Part shown: in pieces, positions 18,695-27,469 of the stretch
How the letters are laid out: every line of letters begins with the position of its first letter
Position numbering within the stretch: position 1 is the first letter of the stretch
NCBI GenBank assembly: GCA_964546275.1
Contig: CAZJJG010000002.1
Coordinates: forward strand, 1 to 64,000
Source: MED-G78 sp964546275
Lineage (GTDB): Bacteria; Pseudomonadota; Gammaproteobacteria; Magnimaribacterales; D2472
Reading direction: 5' to 3'
DNA length: 64,000 nt
Notes under the pieces: model-generated
The model's input: the letters and a program-made list of their open reading frames with translations, nothing else
Databases searched by the model: none
What the model was told of the DNA's origin: nothing
Translations under genes and position numbers: made by a program

Positions 18695-21004
18695 TTATGA
18701 TCTTTTTGGAACAATGACTTCTCTTGAGCCATTTGTTGCCATTTCAGTAACTATTCCAGCTTGCTCCATTGTTTCAATTAGTCTCGCTGCTCTGTTATAG
18801 CCTATTCTTAATTTTCTTTGAACAGCCGATATCGATGCTCTTCTTGAATCAATAACAAAGTTAACCGCTTCATCATAAAGCTCATCAGCTTCTTCATCAT
18901 TTGAATTAGAGTTTTCAGAAGACCATCCAGGAATTGGTCCTGTGTCCTGAAGGTCAGAAACAATGTCATCAATATAATCTGGTTCAGATCTTTTTCTCCA
19001 ATCATCTACAACTCTATGAACCTCATCATCACCAACAAATGCTCCGTGAACTCTAACTGGAACACTTACACCTGGTGGAAGATAAAGCATATCTCCCCAA
19101 CCAAGCAATTGTTCTGCCCCGCCCTGATCAAGAATAGTTCTTGAATCAATCTTAGATGAGACTTGAAATCCTATTCGAGTAGGAATATTAGCTTTAATTA
19201 ATCCAGTGATGACATCTACAGAAGGTCTCTGTGTTGCTAAAATAAGATGTATTCCTGCTGCTCTAGCTTTTTGTGCAATTCTTGCAATAAGATGTTCAAC
19301 TTTTTTACCAACAAGCATCATCATGTCTGCAAATTCATCAACTACGACAACAATTGCCGGAAGTTTTTCTAAGAAAACATCGCCCTCTTCCTTAAGAGGA
19401 TCTGGAATTTGCTGACCATTAGCTGCCGCTTCTTCAATTTTCTTATTAAATCCTTGTAAATTTCTTACTCCCATCATGGACATTAACTTATATCTTCTGT
19501 CCATCTCAGCAACACACCACCTCAGACCATTCGCTGCATCTGTCATATCAGTAATAACAGGAGTAAGTAAATGAGGTATTCCATCATAAACTGATAATTC
19601 AAGCATTTTAGGATCAATAAGAATTAAACGCACATCCTCTGGGTCTGATTTGAAAAGTAAGCTTAATAACATCGCATTAACACCGACAGATTTTCCTGAA
19701 CCTGTTGTGCCTGCAACTAATAAATGCGGCATTTTAGCAAGATCAACAACAACAGATTTTCCAGCAATATCATGACCTAGGGCTAAAGATAAACTTGATG
19801 TAGAATTTTTAAAAGCACTAGAAGAAAGAATTTCAGTTAATCGCACCATCTTTCTATTAGTATTAGGTATCTCTATCCCAACCACAGATTTACCTTCTAT
19901 GACCTCTACAACTCTAACACTACTAACTGCTAATGACCTGGCTATATCTTGAGCAATATTTGTAACTTTGCTTGCTTTCGTTCCTGGGGCTAACTCAATC
20001 TCAAATCTTGTAACAACAGGACCAGGAAGAACTGATACAACATCTGCTGTAACTCCAAATTCTGCTAGTTTGATTTCAAGTAAACCGGCTAGCTCATTTA
20101 AGTCTTCTTGAGACAAAGAAGAGCCATCGTCAAGCGCTCTGTCTAAAAGCTCAGTGCTCGGCATTCTTGTTCTAACTTCTTCAACATTCGACTTTTGCGA
20201 TGCAGATGGAGGTTTTGGAACGGGTTTAATATCTGGTTTAATTGGCTCTTGATCTTTAGTTGAAGTTTGAACTTCTTTCACGGGCGACTTAATCTCAATT
20301 GGTTTCTTTTCAACAACTTGTTTAAGTGAAGCCTCTTCTTTCTTTAATTTTATTGCTTCTGCTCTTTTTTGGTATTTTGTTATTAAAGTCTGGAAAAGAT
20401 TTTGAACTGCATAAAAACTTTTTAAAGTTACATTCTTGATCTTATTAATACTTATTAGCAAAAAGGTTCCCAAAATATCTATAAATTTTGTCCAACTAAA
20501 ATTGAAAGCTAATGCAATTGAAGGAATTAAAAATAGTATTAAAAATATCAAGGTACCAATTTGACCAAAAATACTAGATAGAAAGATAAAAATAGAAGCC
20601 CCAATAAAGCCACCTGCTGACTCCTCAGGATAAGTATCTCCAGCAATATAAAATTCAAATAAAGAACAAGCACATAAAATAGCGACAATAGAACCAAAAG
20701 AGCGGAAATAAAATTTAGCTTTAGATGTGTATTTGCTTGTAATAAATATTGATTCAATAGAAATACAGGCTAAGAGAGCCAATATCATGTATGCCCCTAA
20801 ACCAAAAAGAACAAAAAATAAATCTGAGATCCATGCTCCAAATGGTCCGCCCATGTTAATAATTTCTTGGTTGGTTGAAAAAGAAGAAAAACCTGGGTCA
20901 TTTGCATTGAAAGAAACGAGTGCAATAAAAATATATAAACATAAACCCAGTAATGTAAAACCAAGAAAACTCTTAAAAATGCTTTTAGTATATGGAGAAT
21001 TCAT
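18695..21004 (-). CDS. ftsK: DNA translocase FtsK
   Basis: A 769-aa protein. It has an N-terminal domain with four or five membrane spans to about residue 185, a fairly short Lys/Pro-rich linker (about 200-285), alpha/beta domains, the motor domain with Walker A GTTGSGKS and Walker B IVVVVDEFAD, and the C-terminal gamma winged helix (SISAVQRKLRIGYNRAARLI), which reads KOPS sites. It moves chromosome termini through the septum and activates XerCD. It is shorter than E. coli FtsK (1329 aa) because of the linker. The lolA start is directly adjacent. Confidence 0.97.
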   Translation of the reverse strand: MNSPYTKSIFKSFLGFTLLGLCLYIFIALVSFNANDPGFSSFSTNQEIINMGGPFGAWISDLFFVLFGLGAYMILALLACISIESIFITSKYTSKAKFYFRSFGSIVAILCACSLFEFYIAGDTYPEESAGGFIGASIFIFLSSIFGQIGTLIFLILFLIPSIALAFNFSWTKFIDILGTFLLISINKIKNVTLKSFYAVQNLFQTLITKYQKRAEAIKLKKEEASLKQVVEKKPIEIKSPVKEVQTSTKDQEPIKPDIKPVPKPPSASQKSNVEEVRTRMPSTELLDRALDDGSSLSQEDLNELAGLLEIKLAEFGVTADVVSVLPGPVVTRFEIELAPGTKASKVTNIAQDIARSLAVSSVRVVEVIEGKSVVGIEIPNTNRKMVRLTEILSSSAFKNSTSSLSLALGHDIAGKSVVVDLAKMPHLLVAGTTGSGKSVGVNAMLLSLLFKSDPEDVRLILIDPKMLELSVYDGIPHLLTPVITDMTDAANGLRWCVAEMDRRYKLMSMMGVRNLQGFNKKIEEAAANGQQIPDPLKEEGDVFLEKLPAIVVVVDEFADMMMLVGKKVEHLIARIAQKARAAGIHLILATQRPSVDVITGLIKANIPTRIGFQVSSKIDSRTILDQGGAEQLLGWGDMLYLPPGVSVPVRVHGAFVGDDEVHRVVDDWRKRSEPDYIDDIVSDLQDTGPIPGWSSENSNSNDEEADELYDEAVNFVIDSRRASISAVQRKLRIGYNRAARLIETMEQAGIVTEMATNGSREVIVPKRS

Positions 21005-21070
21005 TATTTAAATATAATTAATATATGATTAATTATATTGGAATTAATCACAATTTGTAGATATTTGAAT

Positions 21071-21076
21071 TATAAT
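21071..21076 (+). promoter_or_regulatory. -10 element TATAAT of trxB, very short leader
   Basis: A perfect TATAAT lies eight bases before the trxB ATG. There is no ribosome-binding site, so the mRNA is probably leaderless or nearly so. The 80-bp ftsK/trxB gap is otherwise AT-rich, with a TTAATTA-type dyad near 21010-21035. Confidence 0.45.
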
Positions 21077-21084
21077 TTTGCAAC

Positions 21085-22017
21085 ATGAATAATCATAAAA
21101 AAATAATTATCTTAGGCTCAGGTCCAGCTGGATACTCGGCATCAATTTACGCTGCGAGAGCTGGTTTGAATCCGGCAATAATTGCTGGATCTCAAGAAGG
21201 TGGGCAATTAACTACTACAACTGATGTTGAAAACTGGCCAGGTGATAGCGATGGTCTTCAGGGTCCTGATTTAATGAAAAGAATGAAAGAGCATGCTCTT
21301 CAATTTGATGTAGAAATGATTGCAGACCACATAGATTCTGTAGATCTTTCGAAAAAACCATTTGTATTAAATGGAAGTAGTTCTTACACAACTGATGCCC
21401 TTATTATTTCAACTGGGGCTAGCGCTATGTATCTTGGAATTCCTTCGGAGCAAGAATTTCTTGGTAAAGGTGTATCGGCATGCGCTACATGTGACGGGTT
21501 TTTTTATAGAGACCAAGAAGTTTTAGTAATTGGTGGAGGTAATACAGCTGTAGAAGAAGCTCTATACCTATCTAGAATATGCTCAAAAGTAACATTAGTT
21601 CATAGAAGAGATGAATTAAGAGCTGAGAAGATACTTCAAGACAGAGTCTTTGAGCAAGAGCGTGCTGGAAAAATAGATATTTTATGGAATACTCAGTTAA
21701 AAGAAGTGCTTGGAGATAATGCTGGAGTAAACGGAGCTTTATTAGAGCAAAATGGAAAAGAATTTAAGAAAGATGTTATGGGTGTTTTTATAGCAATAGG
21801 TCATAAACCTAATACTGATATATTTTCAGGACAGCTAGATATGGAAAATGGATATATACAAATCCAGTCAGGCACAAATGGATCTGTAACTAAAACTAGC
21901 GTTGAGGGTGTGTTTGCAGCAGGTGATGTTTCAGATCAAATCTACAGACAAGCTGTTACATCGGCTGGATTTGGATGTATGGCTGCTCTGGATGCTGAAA
22001 AGTATTTAGCTGAATAA
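21085..22017 (+). CDS. trxB: thioredoxin reductase
   Basis: A 310-aa flavoprotein. The FAD-binding GSGPAGYSAS is at 11-20, the redox-active CATC is at 133-136, the NADPH-binding GGGNTAVEEA is near 150-159, and the C-terminal AAGDVSDQIYRQAVTSAG closes the FAD site. It reduces thioredoxin with NADPH. It is divergent from ftsK, as in E. coli, except that lrp, which lies between them in E. coli, is absent here. Confidence 0.97.
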   Translation: MNNHKKIIILGSGPAGYSASIYAARAGLNPAIIAGSQEGGQLTTTTDVENWPGDSDGLQGPDLMKRMKEHALQFDVEMIADHIDSVDLSKKPFVLNGSSSYTTDALIISTGASAMYLGIPSEQEFLGKGVSACATCDGFFYRDQEVLVIGGGNTAVEEALYLSRICSKVTLVHRRDELRAEKILQDRVFEQERAGKIDILWNTQLKEVLGDNAGVNGALLEQNGKEFKKDVMGVFIAIGHKPNTDIFSGQLDMENGYIQIQSGTNGSVTKTSVEGVFAAGDVSDQIYRQAVTSAGFGCMAALDAEKYLAE

Positions 22018-22021
22018 GCTA

Positions 22022-22153
22022 TTACTGACCAGAAACCCAATATAGAGCTGCAATTACAGCAACTACTATAATAATAAGTGAAACTCTCGCGTCAGACTTA
22101 CTATCTTCATTAGTTTCAACATCATCATAAAAAGTATCTATATCATCTCTCAT
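22022..22153 (-). CDS. 43-aa single-pass membrane protein in the acuI operon
   Basis: An acidic N-terminal half (MRDDIDTFYDDVETNEDSKS) is followed by one span (about 23-40) and a short end WVSGQ. A strong GGAGAA lies four bases before the ATG, inside the end of acuI. The acuI stop is one base away, so this is a genuine third gene of that operon. Family unknown to me. The acidic cytoplasmic or periplasmic tail may bind a partner protein (inference). Confidence 0.7.
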   Translation of the reverse strand: MRDDIDTFYDDVETNEDSKSDARVSLIIIVVAVIAALYWVSGQ

Positions 22154-22154
22154 A

Positions 22155-23144
22155 TTATTCTCCATGTTTAATTACAATTCTTCCAACCTGCTCGCCATTT
22201 AAAATTTTACTAATTTCTTCACCAACATCAACAAGACTAATTATCTTAGTCTGATCTTTTAAATTAACTTTCCATTCATTAGAAAGTAAATTCCAAATTG
22301 ATTCTTTAAATTCAATAGGTGACTCAGCGGAATCAATACCAAGAAGTGAAACACCTCTGAGAATAAATGGAAATACTGTCGTATTTAAAACCATTCCTGC
22401 AACATTACCACAAGCTGAGATTGAGCACTTTGGTGAAACCATTGAAATTATTTTAGCCAGGATGTCACCACCAACTGTATCTACAGCACCACCATAAATA
22501 GCTTTATCTAATGGTTTAACTGGATTTTCCATAAACTCATTTCTTACAATAACAGTGCTAGCTCCAATTTCTTTAAGAAACTCATCTTGGGTACTTTTTC
22601 CAGTTAATGCATGAACTTCGTAGCCAAGCTTGCTGAGTATATTTACCGCTACAGAACCGACGCCACCCGTTGCTCCTGAAACAAGGATTGGTTTATTTTT
22701 ATCAATACCATTGTCAATAATTTTTTTAATAGATGCGGCTGCTGTAAGGCCAGCTGTTCCATAACTCATTGCTTCTATTGGTAATAGACCCTCAGGAAGT
22801 TTTACAGCCCATTCTGCTGGAACTTGAACGACCTCACCAAATCCACCGTAAACACTCATACCCATACTATAGCCAGTTATTATTACCATATCCCCTTTTC
22901 TAAAATTTTCGCTAGATGATTCTGTAACAGAACCAACTGCGTCTATTCCAGGAACAAATGGGTAATTTCTTGTTACACCTGTCTTTGGCCCAGAAGCAGA
23001 TAAAGCATCTTTATAGTTAAGTGAAGAAAATTGAACATCAACAATTATATGACCATCCTGAATTTCAGGTTTCTCAATAGCCTCAATTGAACCTAAATAA
23101 CTACCATCGACCTCTTTAACTAGATAAGCCTGGTAGGTGATCAT
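22155..23144 (-). CDS. acuI: acrylyl-CoA reductase-type oxidoreductase (AcuI/YhdH)
   Basis: A 329-aa MDR-superfamily protein without zinc ligands. Recognisable YhdH/AcuI stretches are SSLNYKDALSASG near 45-57, PGIDAVGSV near 69-77 and the NADP-binding VSGATGGVGSVAVNILSKLG near 154-173. AcuI reduces acryloyl-CoA to propionyl-CoA with NADPH, a detoxifying step in DMSP and 3-hydroxypropionate metabolism and common in marine bacteria. It overlaps the SDR gene upstream by 4 bp. Related MDR enoyl reductases cannot be fully excluded. Confidence 0.85.
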   Translation of the reverse strand: MITYQAYLVKEVDGSYLGSIEAIEKPEIQDGHIIVDVQFSSLNYKDALSASGPKTGVTRNYPFVPGIDAVGSVTESSSENFRKGDMVIITGYSMGMSVYGGFGEVVQVPAEWAVKLPEGLLPIEAMSYGTAGLTAAASIKKIIDNGIDKNKPILVSGATGGVGSVAVNILSKLGYEVHALTGKSTQDEFLKEIGASTVIVRNEFMENPVKPLDKAIYGGAVDTVGGDILAKIISMVSPKCSISACGNVAGMVLNTTVFPFILRGVSLLGIDSAESPIEFKESIWNLLSNEWKVNLKDQTKIISLVDVGEEISKILNGEQVGRIVIKHGE

Positions 23145-23911
23145 CTTGGAGTCATTCTCATACCAGAATCAATTCTAATAGTTTCACCATTTAAGTATGA
23201 ATTAGAAACAATATGAGCTGCTAAATCACCATACTCTGAAGGCGCTCCAAATCTATGAGGAAATTGAGTTGAGTCAAGAAGAGGTTGTCTAACTTTATCA
23301 GGCGCTAGTTGCATCAATGGGGTATCAAAAATACCAGGTGCAATAGTGCAAACTCTTATGTTATGTCTTGCGAGATCTCTGGCTGCTGTTAATGTTAATC
23401 CTATAACTCCAGCTTTTGAAGCGCTATATGCTGATTGACCAATCTGACCTTCATAACCTGCGACGGAAGCAGTATTTATAAGAACACCTTTTTCACCCTT
23501 CTCATCAGGTTCATTTTTATCCATTAATTCTGCAGCTAAACGCATTACGTTAAAGGTGCCAACTAAATTTAAATCAATTATAAATTTAAAGTGATCTAAT
23601 GGATGAGGAGCATCTTTTCCAAGTATTCTTGCGCCATACCCCGTTCCAGCACAATTAACTGCTACATGAAGTGCCCCAAATTTTTCTTTAATGCCAGCAA
23701 TTGCATCCATAACTGGCTGCTCTTCCATAACATTAGTTAAAAAATATTGTACATTTTCTTCACCTAATGCAGCTTGAACTTCTTTGGCGTTATCCTCATT
23801 TAAATCTAGAATAGCTACCTTTGCTCCCTCAGAAACAAATTTCTCAACTGTAGCTCTACCTAGACCAGAAGCGCCGCCAGTAACTAATGCAACCTTATTT
23901 TTTAAATCCAT
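23141..23911 (-). CDS. SDR dehydrogenase, 3-hydroxyacyl-CoA dehydrogenase type II-like
   Basis: A 256-aa short-chain dehydrogenase. I use the ATG at 23911 because GGAG lies six bases upstream and the Rossmann fold begins at once (TGGASGLG). An upstream in-frame ATG would add 27 residues overlapping a sigma-54 site. The catalytic Ser-Tyr-Lys pattern is in SVAGYEGQIGQSAYSASKAG. The GYEGQIGQ and FPHRFGAPSEYG segments resemble human HSD10/FadB2-type 3-hydroxyacyl-CoA dehydrogenases. It probably oxidises a short or branched 3-hydroxyacyl-CoA, which fits its coupling to acuI. Confidence 0.85.
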   Translation of the reverse strand: MDLKNKVALVTGGASGLGRATVEKFVSEGAKVAILDLNEDNAKEVQAALGEENVQYFLTNVMEEQPVMDAIAGIKEKFGALHVAVNCAGTGYGARILGKDAPHPLDHFKFIIDLNLVGTFNVMRLAAELMDKNEPDEKGEKGVLINTASVAGYEGQIGQSAYSASKAGVIGLTLTAARDLARHNIRVCTIAPGIFDTPLMQLAPDKVRQPLLDSTQFPHRFGAPSEYGDLAAHIVSNSYLNGETIRIDSGMRMTPR

Positions 23912-23986
23912 ATTATCTCCATAAAAACTTAAGAGTGAATTATAACGATTAACTAATATATGAACAGGCTTTAGATTAAAACCTTT

Positions 23987-24002
23987 TGGCATAGAAATTG
24001 CT
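23987..24002 (+). promoter_or_regulatory. sigma-54 (RpoN) promoter of torF-glnK-amtB
   Basis: TGGCATAGAAATTGCT matches the -24/-12 consensus. The GG and GC doublets are spaced exactly as required (11 bases from the second G to the G of GC). Predicted transcription starts near 24013, 33 bases before the porin ATG. I do not see an obvious NtrC site in the adjoining 80 bp. Confidence 0.72.
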
Positions 24003-24045
24003 ATATCAAGGTTAGAACTTAAATTTAATTTAACAAGGAGATAAT

Positions 24046-24645
24046 ATGAAAAAACTTTTAACTTTCCTGCTTGCAGCCTTTATAGCTGTTCCAAGCTTTG
24101 CTGGCGTAAGTGCAAATATGGCTTTTGCTTCAGATTATATTTGGAGAGGAATGACTCAAACTGGAAATGATCCTGCTATATCAGGTGGGTTTGATTTTGA
24201 ATCTGAATCTGGTTTCTATGCTGGAATTTGGGGTTCAAATGTAAACTTCTCTGAGGGTGCTGGCAGTGAATTAGATACATACCTTGGTTATGGATTTTCT
24301 CTTGGGGATGTGGGTGTAGATCTTAGTTACATTGATTTTGGATACCCTGGAGATTCAGGCTTGGACTTCCAAGAAATTGGAGTTGCTTTAAGTTATGAGG
24401 ATTTTGGTATTGGGTATTATTCTGGTCAAGATGGTGCTCCTGATTATATGGATATATCTTATAGCATGGGTGCTTTTTCTATTTCATATGGTGATTATGA
24501 TACTTATGGAACTAATTTTGCTTTAGGTTATGGATTTACATGCGGCCAATACGATTGTGGATTAACTTATACAGATTTCAGCTCAAATTCTATTGATTTA
24601 ATGGATGAAGATGCTCTAGTTTTTTCTGTTTCTGTAAATTTTTAA
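24046..24645 (+). CDS. TorF-family putative porin
   Basis: A 199-aa outer-membrane protein with a signal peptide (MKKLLTFLLAAFIAVPSFA). It has the family pattern MAFASDYIWRGMTQT directly after cleavage, then Gly/Asp/Tyr-rich beta strands ending VFSVSVNF. The family (TIGR02001) is known by sequence, and its solute is unknown. AAGGAGAT lies just upstream of the ATG. It is the first gene after a sigma-54 promoter and 11 bases before glnK, so it probably serves nitrogen uptake. Confidence 0.85.
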   Translation: MKKLLTFLLAAFIAVPSFAGVSANMAFASDYIWRGMTQTGNDPAISGGFDFESESGFYAGIWGSNVNFSEGAGSELDTYLGYGFSLGDVGVDLSYIDFGYPGDSGLDFQEIGVALSYEDFGIGYYSGQDGAPDYMDISYSMGAFSISYGDYDTYGTNFALGYGFTCGQYDCGLTYTDFSSNSIDLMDEDALVFSVSVNF

Positions 24646-24656
24646 CTGTTGATATT

Positions 24657-24989
24657 ATGAAATTAGTAACTGCAATTATTAAACCTTATAAACTTCAAGA
24701 AGTAAGAGAAGCTCTGATTGAGGCTGGTATAGAGGGCTTAACTATCTCTGAAGTAAAAGGTTATGGAAGACAGAAAGGTCATACAGAAATGTATAGAGGC
24801 GCTGAATATTCAGTTGATACATTACCAAAAATAAAACTCGATATTCTTACAGATGATATAGAAACTGTGACAAAGGCAATTATTGAGTCTGCTAACACAG
24901 GGAAAATTGGTGATGGAAAAATATTTATAACTAACGTTGAAAACGTGATCAGAATTAGAACCGGTGAAACTGGTTCTGAAGCTATATAA
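24657..24989 (+). CDS. glnK: nitrogen regulatory protein PII (GlnK/GlnB)
   Basis: A 110-aa PII protein. It begins MKLVTAIIKPYKLQEVREAL, has the T-loop with the uridylylation site Tyr51 (RGAEYSVD), and the B-loop TGKIGDGKIFI near 81-91. PII binds ATP/ADP and 2-oxoglutarate and blocks AmtB under nitrogen excess. Co-transcription with amtB, 13 bases downstream, argues for GlnK rather than GlnB. Confidence 0.95.
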   Translation: MKLVTAIIKPYKLQEVREALIEAGIEGLTISEVKGYGRQKGHTEMYRGAEYSVDTLPKIKLDILTDDIETVTKAIIESANTGKIGDGKIFITNVENVIRIRTGETGSEAI

Positions 24990-25002
24990 AGGAGAAAAAA
25001 TT

Positions 25003-26289
25003 ATGATTATAAAAAGATTATTACTTTCTTGTGCAATGCTATTTTTTGCACCAACACTTCTAGCTCAAGAATTAAATTCTGGAGATACTTCATGGATCTT
25101 AACATCTACTGCGCTAGTACTATTTATGACTTTACCTGGTCTTGCTTTGTTTTATGGTGGTCTAGTTAGATCCAAAAATGTTCTATCAGTATTGATGCAA
25201 TGTTTTGCTATTGCCTGCTTGATATCTGTTTGCTGGGTAGTTTATGGATATAGTTTAGCTTTTAAGGGTGAAGGTCTTTATATTGGTGACTTAAGTGCAT
25301 TATTCTTATCAGGAATTGATAGAGATTCAATGTCTGGATCTATTCCAGAATCACTATTTGTGATGTTCCAAATGACATTTGCCATCATCACTCCTGCTCT
25401 TGTCGTTGGAGCATTTGCTGAAAGAGTAAAATTTGGAGCTATATGTCTATTTTCTGTCCTATGGTTTACTTTTGTGTATTTACCAGCGTGTCATATGGTA
25501 TGGGGCGGCGGATTACTTGCTAATGCTGGGGTTATAGATTTTGCTGGTGGTTTGGTAGTTCATACAACTTGTGGTGTAGGTGCGTTAGTAGCAGCAATAA
25601 TGCTTGGAAATCGTAAAGGCTTTCCAGGGACTCCAATGCCTCCTCATAACAGAACAATGGTTATGATAGGAGCAAGTATGCTATGGGTTGGCTGGTTTGG
25701 CTTTAATGCCGGTAGCGCTGTCGCAGCAGATTCTAGTGCTAGCATGGCAATGCTAGTTACTCATATAAGTGCAGCAGTTGGAGCTCTAACTTGGATGACC
25801 ATTGAATGGATGAAACAAGGCAAGGCCACTATTATTGGTATAGCAACAGGAATGGTTGCTGGCTTAGCAACAATAACCCCTGCTGCAGGCAGTGTTGGCC
25901 CAGGAGGAGCTTTGCTTATAGGAGTTATGGCTGGTTTTGTATGTTTCTATGCAACACAAGCTATTAAAGGCTATTTTTATATTGATGATTCCTTAGATGT
26001 ATTTCCAGTTCATGGCGTTGGAGGTATGCTTGGAATAATTATGATTAGCTTTGTTGGATCACCTGATGGATTTTTAGGATCTGGTGCTGCAGGAATAGCT
26101 GATGGCGGAGTTTTAGTTCAATTAAAAGCTCAATTACTAGGTATTACTGTAGTTGCTGCTTGGACAGCTTTAGCAACCTATATCATTATTAAAGCCATTA
26201 ATGTCTTTACAGATATTCGTGTAAGTGAAGATGTTGAAGCTGAAGGTGTTGATATAAATGAACATAACGAACAAGGATATAACTATTAG
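25003..26289 (+). CDS. amtB: ammonium transporter AmtB
   Basis: A 428-aa protein. The ATG at 25003 follows AAAGGAG by eight bases and opens a cleavable signal peptide (MIIKRLLLSCAMLFFAPTLLA), as in E. coli AmtB; an in-frame ATG 13 codons earlier lies inside glnK. Eleven spans follow, with LPGLALFYGGLVRSKNVLS near 43-61 and the twin pore histidines in VVHTTCGVGA and FPVHGVGGMLG. It conducts ammonium or ammonia across the inner membrane and is gated by GlnK. Confidence 0.96.
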   Translation: MIIKRLLLSCAMLFFAPTLLAQELNSGDTSWILTSTALVLFMTLPGLALFYGGLVRSKNVLSVLMQCFAIACLISVCWVVYGYSLAFKGEGLYIGDLSALFLSGIDRDSMSGSIPESLFVMFQMTFAIITPALVVGAFAERVKFGAICLFSVLWFTFVYLPACHMVWGGGLLANAGVIDFAGGLVVHTTCGVGALVAAIMLGNRKGFPGTPMPPHNRTMVMIGASMLWVGWFGFNAGSAVAADSSASMAMLVTHISAAVGALTWMTIEWMKQGKATIIGIATGMVAGLATITPAAGSVGPGGALLIGVMAGFVCFYATQAIKGYFYIDDSLDVFPVHGVGGMLGIIMISFVGSPDGFLGSGAAGIADGGVLVQLKAQLLGITVVAAWTALATYIIIKAINVFTDIRVSEDVEAEGVDINEHNEQGYNY

Positions 26290-26290
26290 G

Positions 26291-27418
26291 TTATAGCTTT
26301 TCTTTTTGAAGAACAGGATTAGAGTATTGTTGTAAAAGCAATGCTTTAATTCCTGGCTTTAATGTCTTAGTTCTTTCTTCAAGATAATCTTTAGCGAGTT
26401 GAATTTGGTTATCTGAAAAATTGCAATCAAGGGTGTAGTTAATATTCTGAATATCACAAGCAGCAAAATTTGAAGGCTGTAATTTATACAACTTAAGTAT
26501 AGATTGGCTAATCAGTCTAGCGCAGGTCTCATAATCATCTTCTTTAAAAATTATAGGTGGACCAATATTTAAATTTACTAAACCTTTCTGACCAGAAATT
26601 CCATTAGCTATGCTATTTAAATCTTCTCTATCAGATTTGATATATTCTTGATTTTTTTTAAGAGCATATAACTCGTTTGCTTTGAATAGATCATTTGGAT
26701 CAAACTCATACGAAACCGCAACAGGAATAAAGCACAATGAATTAAAGTAATCATTAATTCGAATAGATTTTCTTTTTATCAAATGAATCATTTTTAGCAA
26801 GGCTGGATCTGTTTCATCAATTCCATCTTTAGCTCGGCCTTGTTTTTGCGCAATCCAAATTGGCTCATTTTTATCTAAAATACTATCTTCAATATATTCA
26901 GATGCTAAATTTAACCCTTGGTATATTTCACGTTTAGATTTACCTGTTCTATCAATAATAAAACTCTTATTTAGTCTCATAAGGTCTGAGGCCCAAGCTT
27001 CACTCATTAAATTATTGCCAACAGCAATATTAGTGGTCTTGTAGTTATTTTGATGTAGCATAAAATTTAATAAAGCTGGATCTACAGTTATATCTCTATG
27101 ATTAGATATGTACAAATAAGCTTTATCAGGTTCAATATTTTCAAAACCATTACAGGTAAATCCTGAGGTTTTAGTGTCAATCATATTGCTAACTAAATTC
27201 TCAAAAATAGATTGATAGTCCTTGATTGTATGAATATCTTTTATCTTGCTTTGAAGAATTTTCGATACAATCAAGCTACTAAAAGGTGCTTTTGTTAAAT
27301 AGCTATATTTACTTGCAGATATGAAAGCTTTTACAACATCTTTGTTTGTAGATAGCTCTTGAAGTACGCTTTGCACTTCTGAATCTGTGTAGGGTCTAAT
27401 AGAATCAAATCTTTTCAC
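26291..27418 (-). CDS. glycerol-phosphate acyltransferase-like (PlsC-type domain) protein
   Basis: A 375-aa protein with an acyltransferase core. SNHRDITVD at about 105-113 replaces the usual N-H-x4-D motif with NHR-x4-D. AVGNNLMS, the GKS-type FIIDRTGKSKREI and IAQKQGRAKDG form the later motifs. It therefore looks like a 1-acylglycerol-phosphate or glycerol-3-phosphate acyltransferase of a marine subgroup. No membrane span is strong. It is convergent with amtB (1-base gap) and divergent from the glycerophosphodiesterase gene, so both may handle glycerolipids. Confidence 0.75.
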   Translation of the reverse strand: MKRFDSIRPYTDSEVQSVLQELSTNKDVVKAFISASKYSYLTKAPFSSLIVSKILQSKIKDIHTIKDYQSIFENLVSNMIDTKTSGFTCNGFENIEPDKAYLYISNHRDITVDPALLNFMLHQNNYKTTNIAVGNNLMSEAWASDLMRLNKSFIIDRTGKSKREIYQGLNLASEYIEDSILDKNEPIWIAQKQGRAKDGIDETDPALLKMIHLIKRKSIRINDYFNSLCFIPVAVSYEFDPNDLFKANELYALKKNQEYIKSDREDLNSIANGISGQKGLVNLNIGPPIIFKEDDYETCARLISQSILKLYKLQPSNFAACDIQNINYTLDCNFSDNQIQLAKDYLEERTKTLKPGIKALLLQQYSNPVLQKEKL

Positions 27419-27469
27419 TTGTGACCATTAGGATATAATTTAGTTTTTATTTTACATGAATATTAGTAT

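Noticed and set aside
23912..23992. Longer N-terminus for the SDR dehydrogenase
   Set aside because: It would overlap the sigma-54 promoter and lacks the GGAG found before the inner ATG.
24964..25002. Longer N-terminus for AmtB
   Set aside because: Lies inside glnK; AAAGGAG and the signal peptide support 25003.
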